Origin: Pararheinheimera sp965283995
GTDB taxonomy: Bacteria > Pseudomonadota > Gammaproteobacteria > Enterobacterales > Alteromonadaceae
Reading direction: 5' to 3'
Assembly (NCBI RefSeq): GCF_965283995.1
Contig: NZ_CBDIQG010000001.1
Location: 2,294,001 to 2,358,000, forward strand
Length of the DNA: 64,000 nt
In this document: one piece after another, positions 17,281 through 25,498 of the stretch
Position numbering within the stretch: position 1 is the first letter of the stretch
Layout: every line of letters starts with the position of its first letter
Program-made: the position numbers and the translations under genes
The notes under the pieces: model-generated
What the model was told of the DNA's origin: nothing
The model's database searches: none
Seen by the model: only the letters and a program-made list of their open reading frames with translations

Positions 17281-18435
17281 TCAGTCCAGAATGATATGCG
17301 GTAAAAACCGCGAGCTGTCTTTGGTGATCAGCGAATTGTCTTCCCGAATACCGATACCAGCGGCGCTGTCGCCAACCAGCCAGGAGCCGATCAGTGTATA
17401 ACTGTCGCCGAATTTTGGCAGCGGGTGAAAGGCCTGACGGATAAAACCGCTGTCGTTGTACGGGCCGTCAACCTGCAGCCGTTGGCCCTGATGGTCCACC
17501 AGCTCGATATTCGCGCCTTCGCGTGAATACAACGGTTTACGCACCCAGCCAGCGCCAAGCGTGGCGGCGGGTTCTGTGTCAAAAAACGCCGGCAGCAAAT
17601 TGGGATGATTCGGATATTTCTGCCACAACAACGGCAAAATACCTTTGTTCGACAACAACATTTTCCAGGCCGGTTCCAGATAACGGGTGTTGCTGCTTTT
17701 CAGGTGCGTTCCAAAATCTTCCCGCAGCATGAATTCCCATGGATACAGTTTAAATAGCGACTGGAGCGGGTAGTTGTCGGTATCCACCAGCTGGCCGTTA
17801 ATCTCACCAATTTGATCCAAACCGAGAAAACGCGCGTCGATGCCGGCCTGCATGGCAATATCCATCAGATAATGCACAGTGCCTTTGTCTTCGATATTGT
17901 CGGCGACACAGCTGAAATAGACCGGTTGCAACAGGTTCAGCGTGGCAAAACGGTGTTCCAGCTGGTCTTGCAGAGAGTTAAACTGATCGGCGCCTGCAGG
18001 CAGTTTGCCGCGCATCAGCTGATCTTCCAGCCAAACCCACTGGAAAAAACCGGTTTCATATAACGAGGTTGGCGTGTCGTAATTCAGTTCCAGCAATTTG
18101 GCCGGACCGTTGCCGTCATAGGCGAGGTCTAACCGGCCGTATAAATGTGGTTGCTGGCTTTGCCAGCTGGCAGCGATCCAATCCCAATAAGGCGCTGGTA
18201 CATCCAGCTGTTGTAACAACTGTTCGCTGGCCAGAATTTCCGGTACCAGCGACAATGCCATCTGATGAATTTCTTCGGTCGGTCCTTCTAAATCCTGTTC
18301 AATCTGTTGCAGGCTGAACTGGTAATAAGCTGACTCGTCCCAATAAGGTTCACCGTCAAAGGTGTGAAAATTAAAGCCAACCGATTCGGCATAACTGCGC
18401 CAACCCGGCCGTTCGGCTATCCGTAGCTTTTTCAT
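17281..18435 (-). CDS. ygiC: Glutathionylspermidine synthetase-like ATP-grasp protein, YgiC/YjfC family
   Basis: The 384-residue protein matches the GSP_synth family: ERPGWRSYAES at the N-terminus, YGRLDLAYDG and KLLELNYDTPTSLYE in the middle, and the ATP-grasp end KPLYSREGANIEL and IRQAFHPLP. E. coli YgiC/YjfC are homologous to the synthetase half of Gss but lack the amidase half and have no proven glutathionylspermidine activity. It probably ligates a peptide-like acid to an amine using ATP. It follows the DUF1190 gene by 11 bp with AAGGA before the start. Confidence 0.88.
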   Translation of the reverse strand: MKKLRIAERPGWRSYAESVGFNFHTFDGEPYWDESAYYQFSLQQIEQDLEGPTEEIHQMALSLVPEILASEQLLQQLDVPAPYWDWIAASWQSQQPHLYGRLDLAYDGNGPAKLLELNYDTPTSLYETGFFQWVWLEDQLMRGKLPAGADQFNSLQDQLEHRFATLNLLQPVYFSCVADNIEDKGTVHYLMDIAMQAGIDARFLGLDQIGEINGQLVDTDNYPLQSLFKLYPWEFMLREDFGTHLKSSNTRYLEPAWKMLLSNKGILPLLWQKYPNHPNLLPAFFDTEPAATLGAGWVRKPLYSREGANIELVDHQGQRLQVDGPYNDSGFIRQAFHPLPKFGDSYTLIGSWLVGDSAAGIGIREDNSLITKDSSRFLPHIILD

Positions 18436-18446
18436 TGATTCAATCC

Positions 18447-19040
18447 TTAACCGCCGGAGGAGGCGCTTTGCTGGTCACTACGCCGTTGCGCCTGTGCACC
18501 AAAACCGCCACGTGATGCCATTTTCCCCGGCGCCACCTGCATACGGGACGGCATTACACTGACCGGACCGGTCTGACGCGCCACCGGCTGATTTGTGGCG
18601 GTGCGAAAAGTCGACAAATCGTCTTTGGATTTATACAACGGTTGCGTTGGTACATATTGTTTGGCCGAACTGCTTTTATTCAGCATCTGACCGGCGAGGA
18701 AGCCCATCATCATCGGCATAAAAAAACCGCCGCCAGAACTGGCCTGTTGCTGTCCAGGTACTGGTGCCGCAGGCGCCGGGCAATTACCGGCACCAAAGTC
18801 GGCTTCACATTCGGCCTGAGTCTGATACTTCGGCGCCACTTGCTGGTGCAACGCTTCGGCTTTGGCGAATTCAGCTTTGCAGCTTTCCGGTGGGTTATAA
18901 AATGCGGCACATTCTTCGGCGTTTTTGTAGACGGCGCTCGGTACCGGCTCTTCCGTGCTGCAACTGGCAAGGAAAAACCCAGTCGCTGGCACCATCAGGA
19001 CTAAAGCGGCTTTTTTACTGCGTTTCACTGCTTTGTTCAT
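18447..19040 (-). CDS. ygiB: DUF1190 lipoprotein, YgiB/YjfM family
   Basis: The 197-residue protein has a basic N-terminus, a hydrophobic segment and a lipobox FLASC with the cysteine at residue 27. It then shows cysteine-containing repeats (NAEECAAFYNPPESCKAEF, TQAECEADFGAGNC) and a Gly/Met/Ser-rich tail typical of DUF1190. Function is unknown. In many enterics it is always next to a YgiC-like ligase, and here it lies between the DUF350 gene and ygiC in the same order as E. coli yjfL-yjfM-yjfC. GGAGG precedes the start. Confidence 0.88.
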   Translation of the reverse strand: MNKAVKRSKKAALVLMVPATGFFLASCSTEEPVPSAVYKNAEECAAFYNPPESCKAEFAKAEALHQQVAPKYQTQAECEADFGAGNCPAPAAPVPGQQQASSGGGFFMPMMMGFLAGQMLNKSSSAKQYVPTQPLYKSKDDLSTFRTATNQPVARQTGPVSVMPSRMQVAPGKMASRGGFGAQAQRRSDQQSASSGG

Positions 19041-19050
19041 AGTGCCTCCG

Positions 19051-19464
19051 TCAGAATGTCATGCTGGCTGCGTTCACCAGGCCTACTGCGATAGATGCAC
19101 CGGCAGCAAGGATGCCTGAGGCAATTTCGCCCTCACTAATCCGCTGTGGCAACTGGCGCACGGTTAACCGCACTGCGACAAAAGTACCAATCTGGATGAC
19201 TAAAGCGAAAGCCCCCCAAATCGCACAATCTGCCAGCGACACCGAATGTTCAATTGCGCTGGCCAGTGGCAGTGCAAAGCCGATTAATGCGCCGACAAAA
19301 GCAATAGCGGCTGCCGGGTTATTGGCGCGGATCAGTGCTAATTCGTCATGCGGTGTCACCCAGCTGTAAAAGCGGCAAAACAACAGCACCAGCAAAATCG
19401 CCAGCACAAAAAAACTGAGGAAAGCGGGCAGGCCAGCAATCGAGGCGAGAATGGAATCAGGCAT
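19051..19464 (-). CDS. DUF350 inner-membrane protein, YjfL family
   Basis: The 137-residue product has about four membrane segments (residues 10-30, 47-66, 76-98, 112-133), with AIAFVGALIGFALPLASAI and the duplicated layout of DUF350. I chose the ATG at 19464 (MPDSILASIAG) because AAGGA lies eight bases upstream; the frame runs further up but that part is not family-like. It begins the three-gene operon with DUF1190 and ygiC. Function is unknown. Confidence 0.87.
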   Translation of the reverse strand: MPDSILASIAGLPAFLSFFVLAILLVLLFCRFYSWVTPHDELALIRANNPAAAIAFVGALIGFALPLASAIEHSVSLADCAIWGAFALVIQIGTFVAVRLTVRQLPQRISEGEIASGILAAGASIAVGLVNAASMTF

Positions 19465-19617
19465 AGGGAAATCCTTGTCGATGTAAATAAACGAATTTTC
19501 CCTATCATCCTGAAAATTCATTGGAAACGCAATCACTGACCATGCTGGCGCGCATTTAGATATTGCTGAGCTATGCTCAGAAAGATCCGTCTCAATGCCA
19601 ATTCCGGAGTATTCATA

Positions 19618-21243
19618 ATGTTAAATCAACTGAAAGTGCGAAGCCGCTTGGTGCTGCTCGCGGCACTGCCATTGACGGCGCTGGTGCTGATGTGTCTGTT
19701 GTCATTGTATAACATGAAGTTATTAGCAACCGGAGTCGACAGCCTGTACCACGACCGGGTGAAACCATTGCAGCAAATCAAGCAGGTGTCGGATGCTTAT
19801 GCTGTCACCATCGTCGATACCCTGCATAAACACCGTGCCGGGTTATTGGATGCCAGCCAGACCCTGCAAATCTTGCAACAATCAGTAGAGGAAGCAGAAA
19901 AAGCCTGGCAAGCCTATCGCGTCACCAAGATGACGGATGAGGAGCAACGCTTGCTGGCGGTCGCCGAACGCGACATCGCGCAATGGAGCGCACAATTGGC
20001 GCAGTACCGGCAATTACTGGCGGATAATCAGCTGACGCAAGAACCGGTAAAGAGTTTTAATGAGACCTTGTATGCCAGTGCCGATCCGCTGAGTGCTTCG
20101 CTGACGAAGCTGATCGATTTGCAATTGAGTGAATCCCGCCGTTTTACCGAAGAGGCACATCAGACGCTCGATAATACCGTCTGGTTATTTGTTTGTGTCG
20201 TGCTGCTGGTTGGGATGGTGTTAGTGCTGATGTCGGTGCTGGTGAAGCGGTCAATTCAGCGGCCATTGTCGAGTCTGCAGACCACCATTATGACGGTCGG
20301 CACCAACTCGGACCTGCGCCTGCGCGCCGCAGTCACCGGGCGGGATGAGATCGCTGACACGGCTTTGGCGTTTAATCAGACCATCGGACGGATGCAACAG
20401 TTCTTTTCCGACTTATCCAATGCGGTCGTGCAATTAGCGGCGGCGTCGGAAGAAATGAGTACTATCAGCCATCAGGTCAGTAAAACGGCGTTTGAACAGG
20501 AGCAACAAGCGAATATGATCGCCACGGCAGTTAACCAGATGTCAGCAGCCATTCAGGAAGTTGCTAACAGTGCACAAAATACCTCAGATCAGGCCAATTT
20601 GACGGATGTGCAGGCGCAACAAGGTGTGCAGCAGGTGACGGCCAATATCACGGCCATTACCCGGTTATCAGAAACGGTGAATGGTGCCAGCGCGGTCATT
20701 GGCCAGCTCAGCACTGAGTCTGACAAAATCAGTCAGGTGCTTTCTGTGATCCAAAGCATTGCTGCACAAACTAATTTACTGGCATTAAATGCCGCGATTG
20801 AAGCGGCGCGGGCAGGTGAAGCGGGGCGTGGTTTTGCTGTGGTGGCAGACGAAGTACGCACGCTGGCGACCAATACCCAGCAAGCGACGGAATCAATCCG
20901 CAGTATGATCGACACATTGCAGGCTTCAGCCCGCGACGCAGTCAATGCCATGGCGCAGTCGCAAGGCCATGCCGAGGGCAGTGTGCATAATGCACAACAG
21001 GCCGGCACTTTGCTGGAACAGATCAAAAACTCGATCTCAGCGATTGTTGATATGAACGTGCAAATCTCCACTGCAACTGAGCAGCAAACTATTGTTGCAG
21101 AAGAGATAAATCGTAATATCACGGATTTTAACAGCAGCATTTGCGAAGTCAGCCGCAGCTCTGCGCAAAGCGCTGATGCCAGTGAAACACTGGCCGAACT
21201 GGCATCTCGGTTACGTCTGCAGGCCGCCGAATTTCAAGTCTGA
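19618..21243 (+). CDS. Methyl-accepting chemotaxis protein
   Basis: The 541-residue receptor starts at the ATG at 19618 (MLNQLKVRSRLVLLAALPL, GGAG eight bases upstream). It has a first membrane helix (about 12-32), a roughly 150-residue periplasmic four-helix-bundle sensor (4HB_MCP type), a second helix (about 190-212), a HAMP segment and the signalling hairpin tip ending in IAAQTNLLALNAAIEAARAG...GFAVVADEVRTLA. No C-terminal CheR-binding pentapeptide is seen. The ligand is unknown. It is monocistronic, divergent from the DUF350 operon. Confidence 0.93.
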   Translation: MLNQLKVRSRLVLLAALPLTALVLMCLLSLYNMKLLATGVDSLYHDRVKPLQQIKQVSDAYAVTIVDTLHKHRAGLLDASQTLQILQQSVEEAEKAWQAYRVTKMTDEEQRLLAVAERDIAQWSAQLAQYRQLLADNQLTQEPVKSFNETLYASADPLSASLTKLIDLQLSESRRFTEEAHQTLDNTVWLFVCVVLLVGMVLVLMSVLVKRSIQRPLSSLQTTIMTVGTNSDLRLRAAVTGRDEIADTALAFNQTIGRMQQFFSDLSNAVVQLAAASEEMSTISHQVSKTAFEQEQQANMIATAVNQMSAAIQEVANSAQNTSDQANLTDVQAQQGVQQVTANITAITRLSETVNGASAVIGQLSTESDKISQVLSVIQSIAAQTNLLALNAAIEAARAGEAGRGFAVVADEVRTLATNTQQATESIRSMIDTLQASARDAVNAMAQSQGHAEGSVHNAQQAGTLLEQIKNSISAIVDMNVQISTATEQQTIVAEEINRNITDFNSSICEVSRSSAQSADASETLAELASRLRLQAAEFQV

Positions 21244-21336
21244 CCTGCATTCATAGCGGCTATTGTTCTGTCTGTCGCAGAACCGGCCACCGAGTCACCT
21301 GACCCGCTGGACATTCAGATCAGGCTCACTACACTC

Positions 21337-21360
21337 GGAACGAATTTCATTGTTCGTTCC
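21337..21360 (+). promoter_or_regulatory. Inverted repeat immediately before pepO
   Basis: GGAACGAA-TTTCATTG-TTCGTTCC is a perfect 8-bp inverted repeat that ends 11 bp before the pepO start and is followed by CGGGAATCTTTT. It could be the terminator of the chemoreceptor gene or an operator/leader hairpin of pepO. Confidence 0.45.
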
Positions 21361-21371
21361 GGGAATCTTTT

Positions 21372-23444
21372 ATGTCGCAAAAAACTATTATTGCGCTGGC
21401 CGTTGCAGCGGCGCTGACTCTTCATCTGACCGGTTGTGGCAAAGCGCCGGATTCTGCAGCGCCTGCGGCATCAGCGCAGACTGAAACGGTTGCACTGAAG
21501 TCGGGGATTGAACTGGGCAATCTCGATACCCAGATGAAACCGCAGCAAGATTTTTTCCGCTATGTGAACGGCAACTGGCTGGCTAAAACTGAAATCCCGG
21601 CTGACAAATCGCGCTGGGGTAGTTTTGACGAGCTGCGCTATAACGCGGAGAAACATGTGCTGGAGCTGGTGCAGCAACAAGCGGCCAAACCGGCGGAATT
21701 GGGTACTGATGCGCAAAAAATCGGTGATTTGTACCGCGCATTTATGGACACGGCAGCGATTGACGCCTTGGGCCTGACACCGTTAAACGCCGATCTTGCC
21801 GCGATTGATGCATTAAAAACACCGGCAGATTTGGCGTTATTGTGGGGCAAACTGCAACCCCAGCGCTACGGCACGCCAGTGACCTTGTTTGTCGGTCAGG
21901 ATCAAAAAAACTCCACGCAGTATATCAGTCTGGTGAATCAATCTGGCCTTGGCATGCCAGATCGGGATAACTATCTGAAAACGGACGAAAAAGCAGAAAA
22001 AATCAAACAGCAGTATCGCTGGATGATCGCAAAATTCTGGGAACTGGCCGGCTGGCCGGACGGCACGGCGGCGGCAGATCGGATTTATGCCATTGAGCAA
22101 CAACTGGCCACTATTCAATGGAGCCGTGTGCAGAATCGTGACCGCACCGCAACGTATAACAAAATGACCCCGGCGGAGCTTGCCACTGCGGCACCTGGTT
22201 TTGACTGGGCTGGTTTCCTGCAAGGCGCCGGCGTGCCGACCATTGACAGTCTGGTGGTACGTCAACCGACATATCTCAGCGAATTTGCCAAATTACAGAG
22301 CCAAATAAGTCTGGCTGACTGGCAGCTGTATCTGAAATTTCATTTAATCCGCAGTCACGCCGCCTTATTGGCCAGCGGCTTTGAACAAGCCAGTTTTGAT
22401 TTTTATGGCCGCGCGCTAAACGGCCTGCAGCAACAAAAACCACGTGAAGAACGTGCGGTCGCAGCGATTGATGAAGCGCTTGGTTTTATGGTTGGCAAAC
22501 TGTATGTGGAAAAACACTTCAAACCAGAAGCCAAAGCGCGGATGGAACAGCTGATTAAAAATCTGCGCGCTGCGTTTGAGCAATCGATCAACGGTCTCGA
22601 GTGGATGAGTCCGGAAACCAAACAACAGGCGCAGGCGAAGCTGGCGAAATTTAATACCAAAATTGGTTACCCGGATGTGTGGCGTGATTACAGCTGTCTG
22701 GAAGTGAAAGCCGGCGATCTGGTTGGCAATATGCAGCGCAGCAGCGCCTGTGAATACCAGCGCAATACCGGCCGTCTTGGTAAACCGGTCGACCGCACGG
22801 ACTGGGGCATGACTCCACAAACAGTCAATGCCTACTACAGCTCGACGATGAATGAAATTGTGTTCCCGGCCGCTATTCTGCAGCCGCCATTTTTTAATGT
22901 CGAAGCCGACGACGCCGTGAACTATGGCGCTATCGGCGGCGTGATTGGTCATGAAATTACCCATGGTTTTGACGATCAGGGCCGGCGTTCCGATGGGGAT
23001 GGCAATTTACGCGACTGGTGGACGCCGGACGATGAACAGAAGTTTAAACAACGTGCGCAGCAGATGATCGACCAATACAGCGCCTTTAACCCGATTGATG
23101 ATTTACACCTGCAAGGCGCGTTGGGGCTTGGTGAAAACATTGCTGATCTGGGTGGTCTGACTGTGTCGTACCGGGCTTATCAGAACTCACTTGCTGGCAA
23201 ACCGGCGCCGGTGATCGACGGTTTTACCGGTGAAAAGCGCTTTTTCATCGGTTGGTCACAGGTCTGGCGGATTAAGTTCCGCGATGAAGCGCTGCGTCAG
23301 CAAATCATCACCGGACCACATTCGCCAGGCATGTATCGTGTGTTAGGCGTGCTGTCGAATATGCCGGAATTTTATCAGGCCTATGACGTGAAGCCTGGTG
23401 ACGGTATGTACCGGCCGGACGATGTCCGGGTGAAGATCTGGTAA
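21372..23444 (+). CDS. pepO: M13 family zinc endopeptidase (neprilysin-like lipoprotein)
   Basis: The 690-residue protein is an oligopeptidase anchored as a lipoprotein: the lipobox LHLTGC places the lipidated cysteine at residue 22. M13 features are QQDFFRYVNGNWL near the N-terminus, NEIVFPAAILQPPFF, the zinc motif VIGHEITHGFDDQG (H527, E528, H531), and GENIADLGGL with the third ligand. The C-terminus VRVKIW matches the family's CXXW-like end, with a valine-rich variation. It probably degrades peptides in the periplasm. It is followed by its own terminator. Confidence 0.95.
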   Translation: MSQKTIIALAVAAALTLHLTGCGKAPDSAAPAASAQTETVALKSGIELGNLDTQMKPQQDFFRYVNGNWLAKTEIPADKSRWGSFDELRYNAEKHVLELVQQQAAKPAELGTDAQKIGDLYRAFMDTAAIDALGLTPLNADLAAIDALKTPADLALLWGKLQPQRYGTPVTLFVGQDQKNSTQYISLVNQSGLGMPDRDNYLKTDEKAEKIKQQYRWMIAKFWELAGWPDGTAAADRIYAIEQQLATIQWSRVQNRDRTATYNKMTPAELATAAPGFDWAGFLQGAGVPTIDSLVVRQPTYLSEFAKLQSQISLADWQLYLKFHLIRSHAALLASGFEQASFDFYGRALNGLQQQKPREERAVAAIDEALGFMVGKLYVEKHFKPEAKARMEQLIKNLRAAFEQSINGLEWMSPETKQQAQAKLAKFNTKIGYPDVWRDYSCLEVKAGDLVGNMQRSSACEYQRNTGRLGKPVDRTDWGMTPQTVNAYYSSTMNEIVFPAAILQPPFFNVEADDAVNYGAIGGVIGHEITHGFDDQGRRSDGDGNLRDWWTPDDEQKFKQRAQQMIDQYSAFNPIDDLHLQGALGLGENIADLGGLTVSYRAYQNSLAGKPAPVIDGFTGEKRFFIGWSQVWRIKFRDEALRQQIITGPHSPGMYRVLGVLSNMPEFYQAYDVKPGDGMYRPDDVRVKIW

Positions 23445-23465
23445 ACATCTGACGCTTGATGATGG

Positions 23466-23495
23466 AAACGGGACTTGCGTCCCGTTTTGTTTTTA
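23466..23495 (+). terminator. Intrinsic terminator of pepO
   Basis: A perfect 8-bp stem AAACGGGA/TCCCGTTT with loop CTTGCG is followed by TGTTTTT, 22 bp after the stop. Confidence 0.88.
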
Positions 23496-23610
23496 TACGG
23501 CACCGCTGCCGCTAAAATGTAGCGAAATTGTTCGGTGTTCGTCCTGAGTCATTTGGCCGGCGCAAACGGCTGTGTATAATCGCTGCAACTTTTTGCGAAG
23601 GGAATTCATT

Positions 23611-25050
23611 TTGAAACTGCTCTCTGTATTAATTAGCTGTGCTGCGGTGATGTCTGCATCGGCGTCCGCCGGTTGGTGGATTGAAGCCGATGATTTAGCG
23701 CTGCGTAACGATATCCAGCTGTTAGCCGATTCAGGCCATATCCGGCAGCCCATCAATACTTATCCGCTGATGTGGAGCGGTATTGTGCAGGATTTGCAAA
23801 GTGTGGATGCCAACGCCTTAGCACCGGATCTGCGTGATGCCTTCCACCGCGTGATGATGCTGTGGCAGCGCGATCGGCGTGACGTGCAGGCCAGTCTGAG
23901 CCTTGCCGGCGAAACAGAACAACCTGCGGTGGTGCGTTTTGGCGATACCTTGCGGGATAAAGCTCAGGCACAGGCCAGCGGCAGCTACCAAACCGATCGC
24001 ATCAGTGCCCGCGTGCAAGTCAGTCAGGTCAGCCAGCCGTTTGATCAGAATCGTACCCGATTGGACGGCAGCTATGTGGCGGTTAAAGCCGGCAACTGGA
24101 TTGTCAGTGCCGGTGCGCTGGAAAAATACTGGGGCCCGTCATTTGATACCAGTGCGATTCTGTCGACCAATGCCCGGCCTGTGCCGGCGGTGACGCTGAG
24201 CCGGAACTCCAGTGCCGCAGCGGCAGAGGACTGGCTGCCAGCCTGGACTTTTACCACCAGCTTTGGTCAGCTCAGCAGTCGGGCTCAGGTGCCTGATGCC
24301 AAATTGTGGCAGGCCAGACTTGGCATTAAACCGCTGAACTCACTGGAAATGGGCTTTAGTTGGGTCATGACCTACGGCGGCCAGGGCTACGGCAATGGCC
24401 TGAACGATTGGTTTGACGGTCTGTTCCGTGGCGGTACGCTGGAAGGGGCCGAAAATATGCTGGCCGGTTACGATCTGCGCTGGACCACCAGTTTGCTCGA
24501 TCAGCCGTTTGGTGTGTATTGGTCAGCTATCGCCGATGATGTCAGCACCAAGACATTGCAGCTCTACAAAGTGTCTTATCAGCTGGGGCTCGATACTTAC
24601 GTCCGGCCACTCAGTAGCCGGATTTATCTGGAAATCATTGATACCGCTATCGACTGCAGTAATGACCGTAAATTCAACTGTTATTACGAGCATTCGACAC
24701 ATCATGACGGTTACCGCCGGTATGGCCGGGCATTCGGTACTTCGTATGACAATGACAGCAAGGCACTGAATCTGGGGATGTTGACGCAACTGGACAGTTC
24801 AACCAGCTGGCACAACAAACTGGCCTGGTTGCGGCTCAATGTCGATGGCACCCGGGTCGATTTACCGTCTCAATGGACCCAAGCGCAATTGCCGGCCCGT
24901 ACCGTGCTGTTATGGCGCACTGAGCAGCAATGGCGCGACCATGCAGATCAGTGGAAATGGGGCCTGGAGTTTAGCAATACGCTGGACAAAGCCAGTCAAC
25001 AACGTGACTGGCAGACTGAACTATTCCTGAGCTGGAACCGCCAGTTCTGA
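23611..25050 (+). CDS. Wzi-family outer-membrane beta-barrel (capsule assembly)
   Basis: I place the start at TTG 23611 because AAGGG lies nine bases upstream and it gives a clean signal peptide (MKLLSVLISC...ASASA) before GWWIEADDLALR; the frame itself opens at 23572. The mature protein is rich in alternating aromatic/polar strands typical of an 18-strand barrel and shows Wzi landmarks such as LRNDIQLLADSGHI, EKYWGPSFDTS and a QLFLSWNRQF-like aromatic terminus. Wzi anchors group 1 capsule in E. coli, but no capsule genes are nearby, so here it may bind another polysaccharide. It lies just upstream of the maltodextrin TonB receptor. Confidence 0.82.
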   Translation: MKLLSVLISCAAVMSASASAGWWIEADDLALRNDIQLLADSGHIRQPINTYPLMWSGIVQDLQSVDANALAPDLRDAFHRVMMLWQRDRRDVQASLSLAGETEQPAVVRFGDTLRDKAQAQASGSYQTDRISARVQVSQVSQPFDQNRTRLDGSYVAVKAGNWIVSAGALEKYWGPSFDTSAILSTNARPVPAVTLSRNSSAAAAEDWLPAWTFTTSFGQLSSRAQVPDAKLWQARLGIKPLNSLEMGFSWVMTYGGQGYGNGLNDWFDGLFRGGTLEGAENMLAGYDLRWTTSLLDQPFGVYWSAIADDVSTKTLQLYKVSYQLGLDTYVRPLSSRIYLEIIDTAIDCSNDRKFNCYYEHSTHHDGYRRYGRAFGTSYDNDSKALNLGMLTQLDSSTSWHNKLAWLRLNVDGTRVDLPSQWTQAQLPARTVLLWRTEQQWRDHADQWKWGLEFSNTLDKASQQRDWQTELFLSWNRQF

Positions 25051-25077
25051 CCTTTTGCATAATCTCTGCCTGAGCTA

Positions 25078-25093
25078 TTGCATACGTATGCAA
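25078..25093. promoter_or_regulatory. Palindrome with LacI-type core, site A
   Basis: TTGCATACGTATGCAA is a perfect 16-bp palindrome 28 bp after the Wzi stop. It shares the core ATACGTAT with sites B and C. Its centre is 291 bp from that of site B, so a looped regulator tetramer is possible. A stem TGCCGGT/ACCGGCA follows at 25096-25114 and may end the Wzi transcript. Confidence 0.55.
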
Positions 25094-25368
25094 TTTGCCG
25101 GTGATTGACCGGCAGATTGCCCTCTTTTCGCCGGCTGGATCTGTGACAGTGACAGCCGCCGTTTAAACCCTGCCTAAACTTTCCGTCCGTTCCTTTGAAA
25201 TCAGTCATTTTTTTCACAAATTCTGTGCTATTCGTTACATGGGACAGGGCTCAAATGCGGGACATTTCGGTGCACTCTGACGCGTAAGCGTTGGCTGAAG
25301 GTCCGGTTTTGCACAAGCAAGGTGCAGCAATTCAGAAAGTTGCACTGCTGCAGCGCAAAAGCATGATT

Positions 25369-25414
25369 ATGAATACGTATTCATGTTGTATCGGGGTGAG
25401 CTTCCACATAGAAA
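25369..25414 (+). promoter_or_regulatory. LacI-type operator (site B) and promoter of the TonB receptor
   Basis: ATGAATACGTATTCAT (25369-25384) is a perfect 16-bp palindrome of the kind bound by MalR-like LacI regulators. It abuts a possible -35 TTGTAT (25386-25391), a 17-bp spacer and a weak -10 TAGAAA (25409-25414). The TonB receptor starts 85 bp further on. Twenty bases from TGAATACG to CATGTTGT are identical to site C. No other gene signal was seen in the 448-bp gap 25051-25498. Confidence 0.72.
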
Positions 25415-25498
25415 TAGCATAGTTGTCATCCTTCATGCCCCTGGGTATGGAGCACGCAACCAAATAACTATGAAACACCACACCGGGGATGAAGGGCA

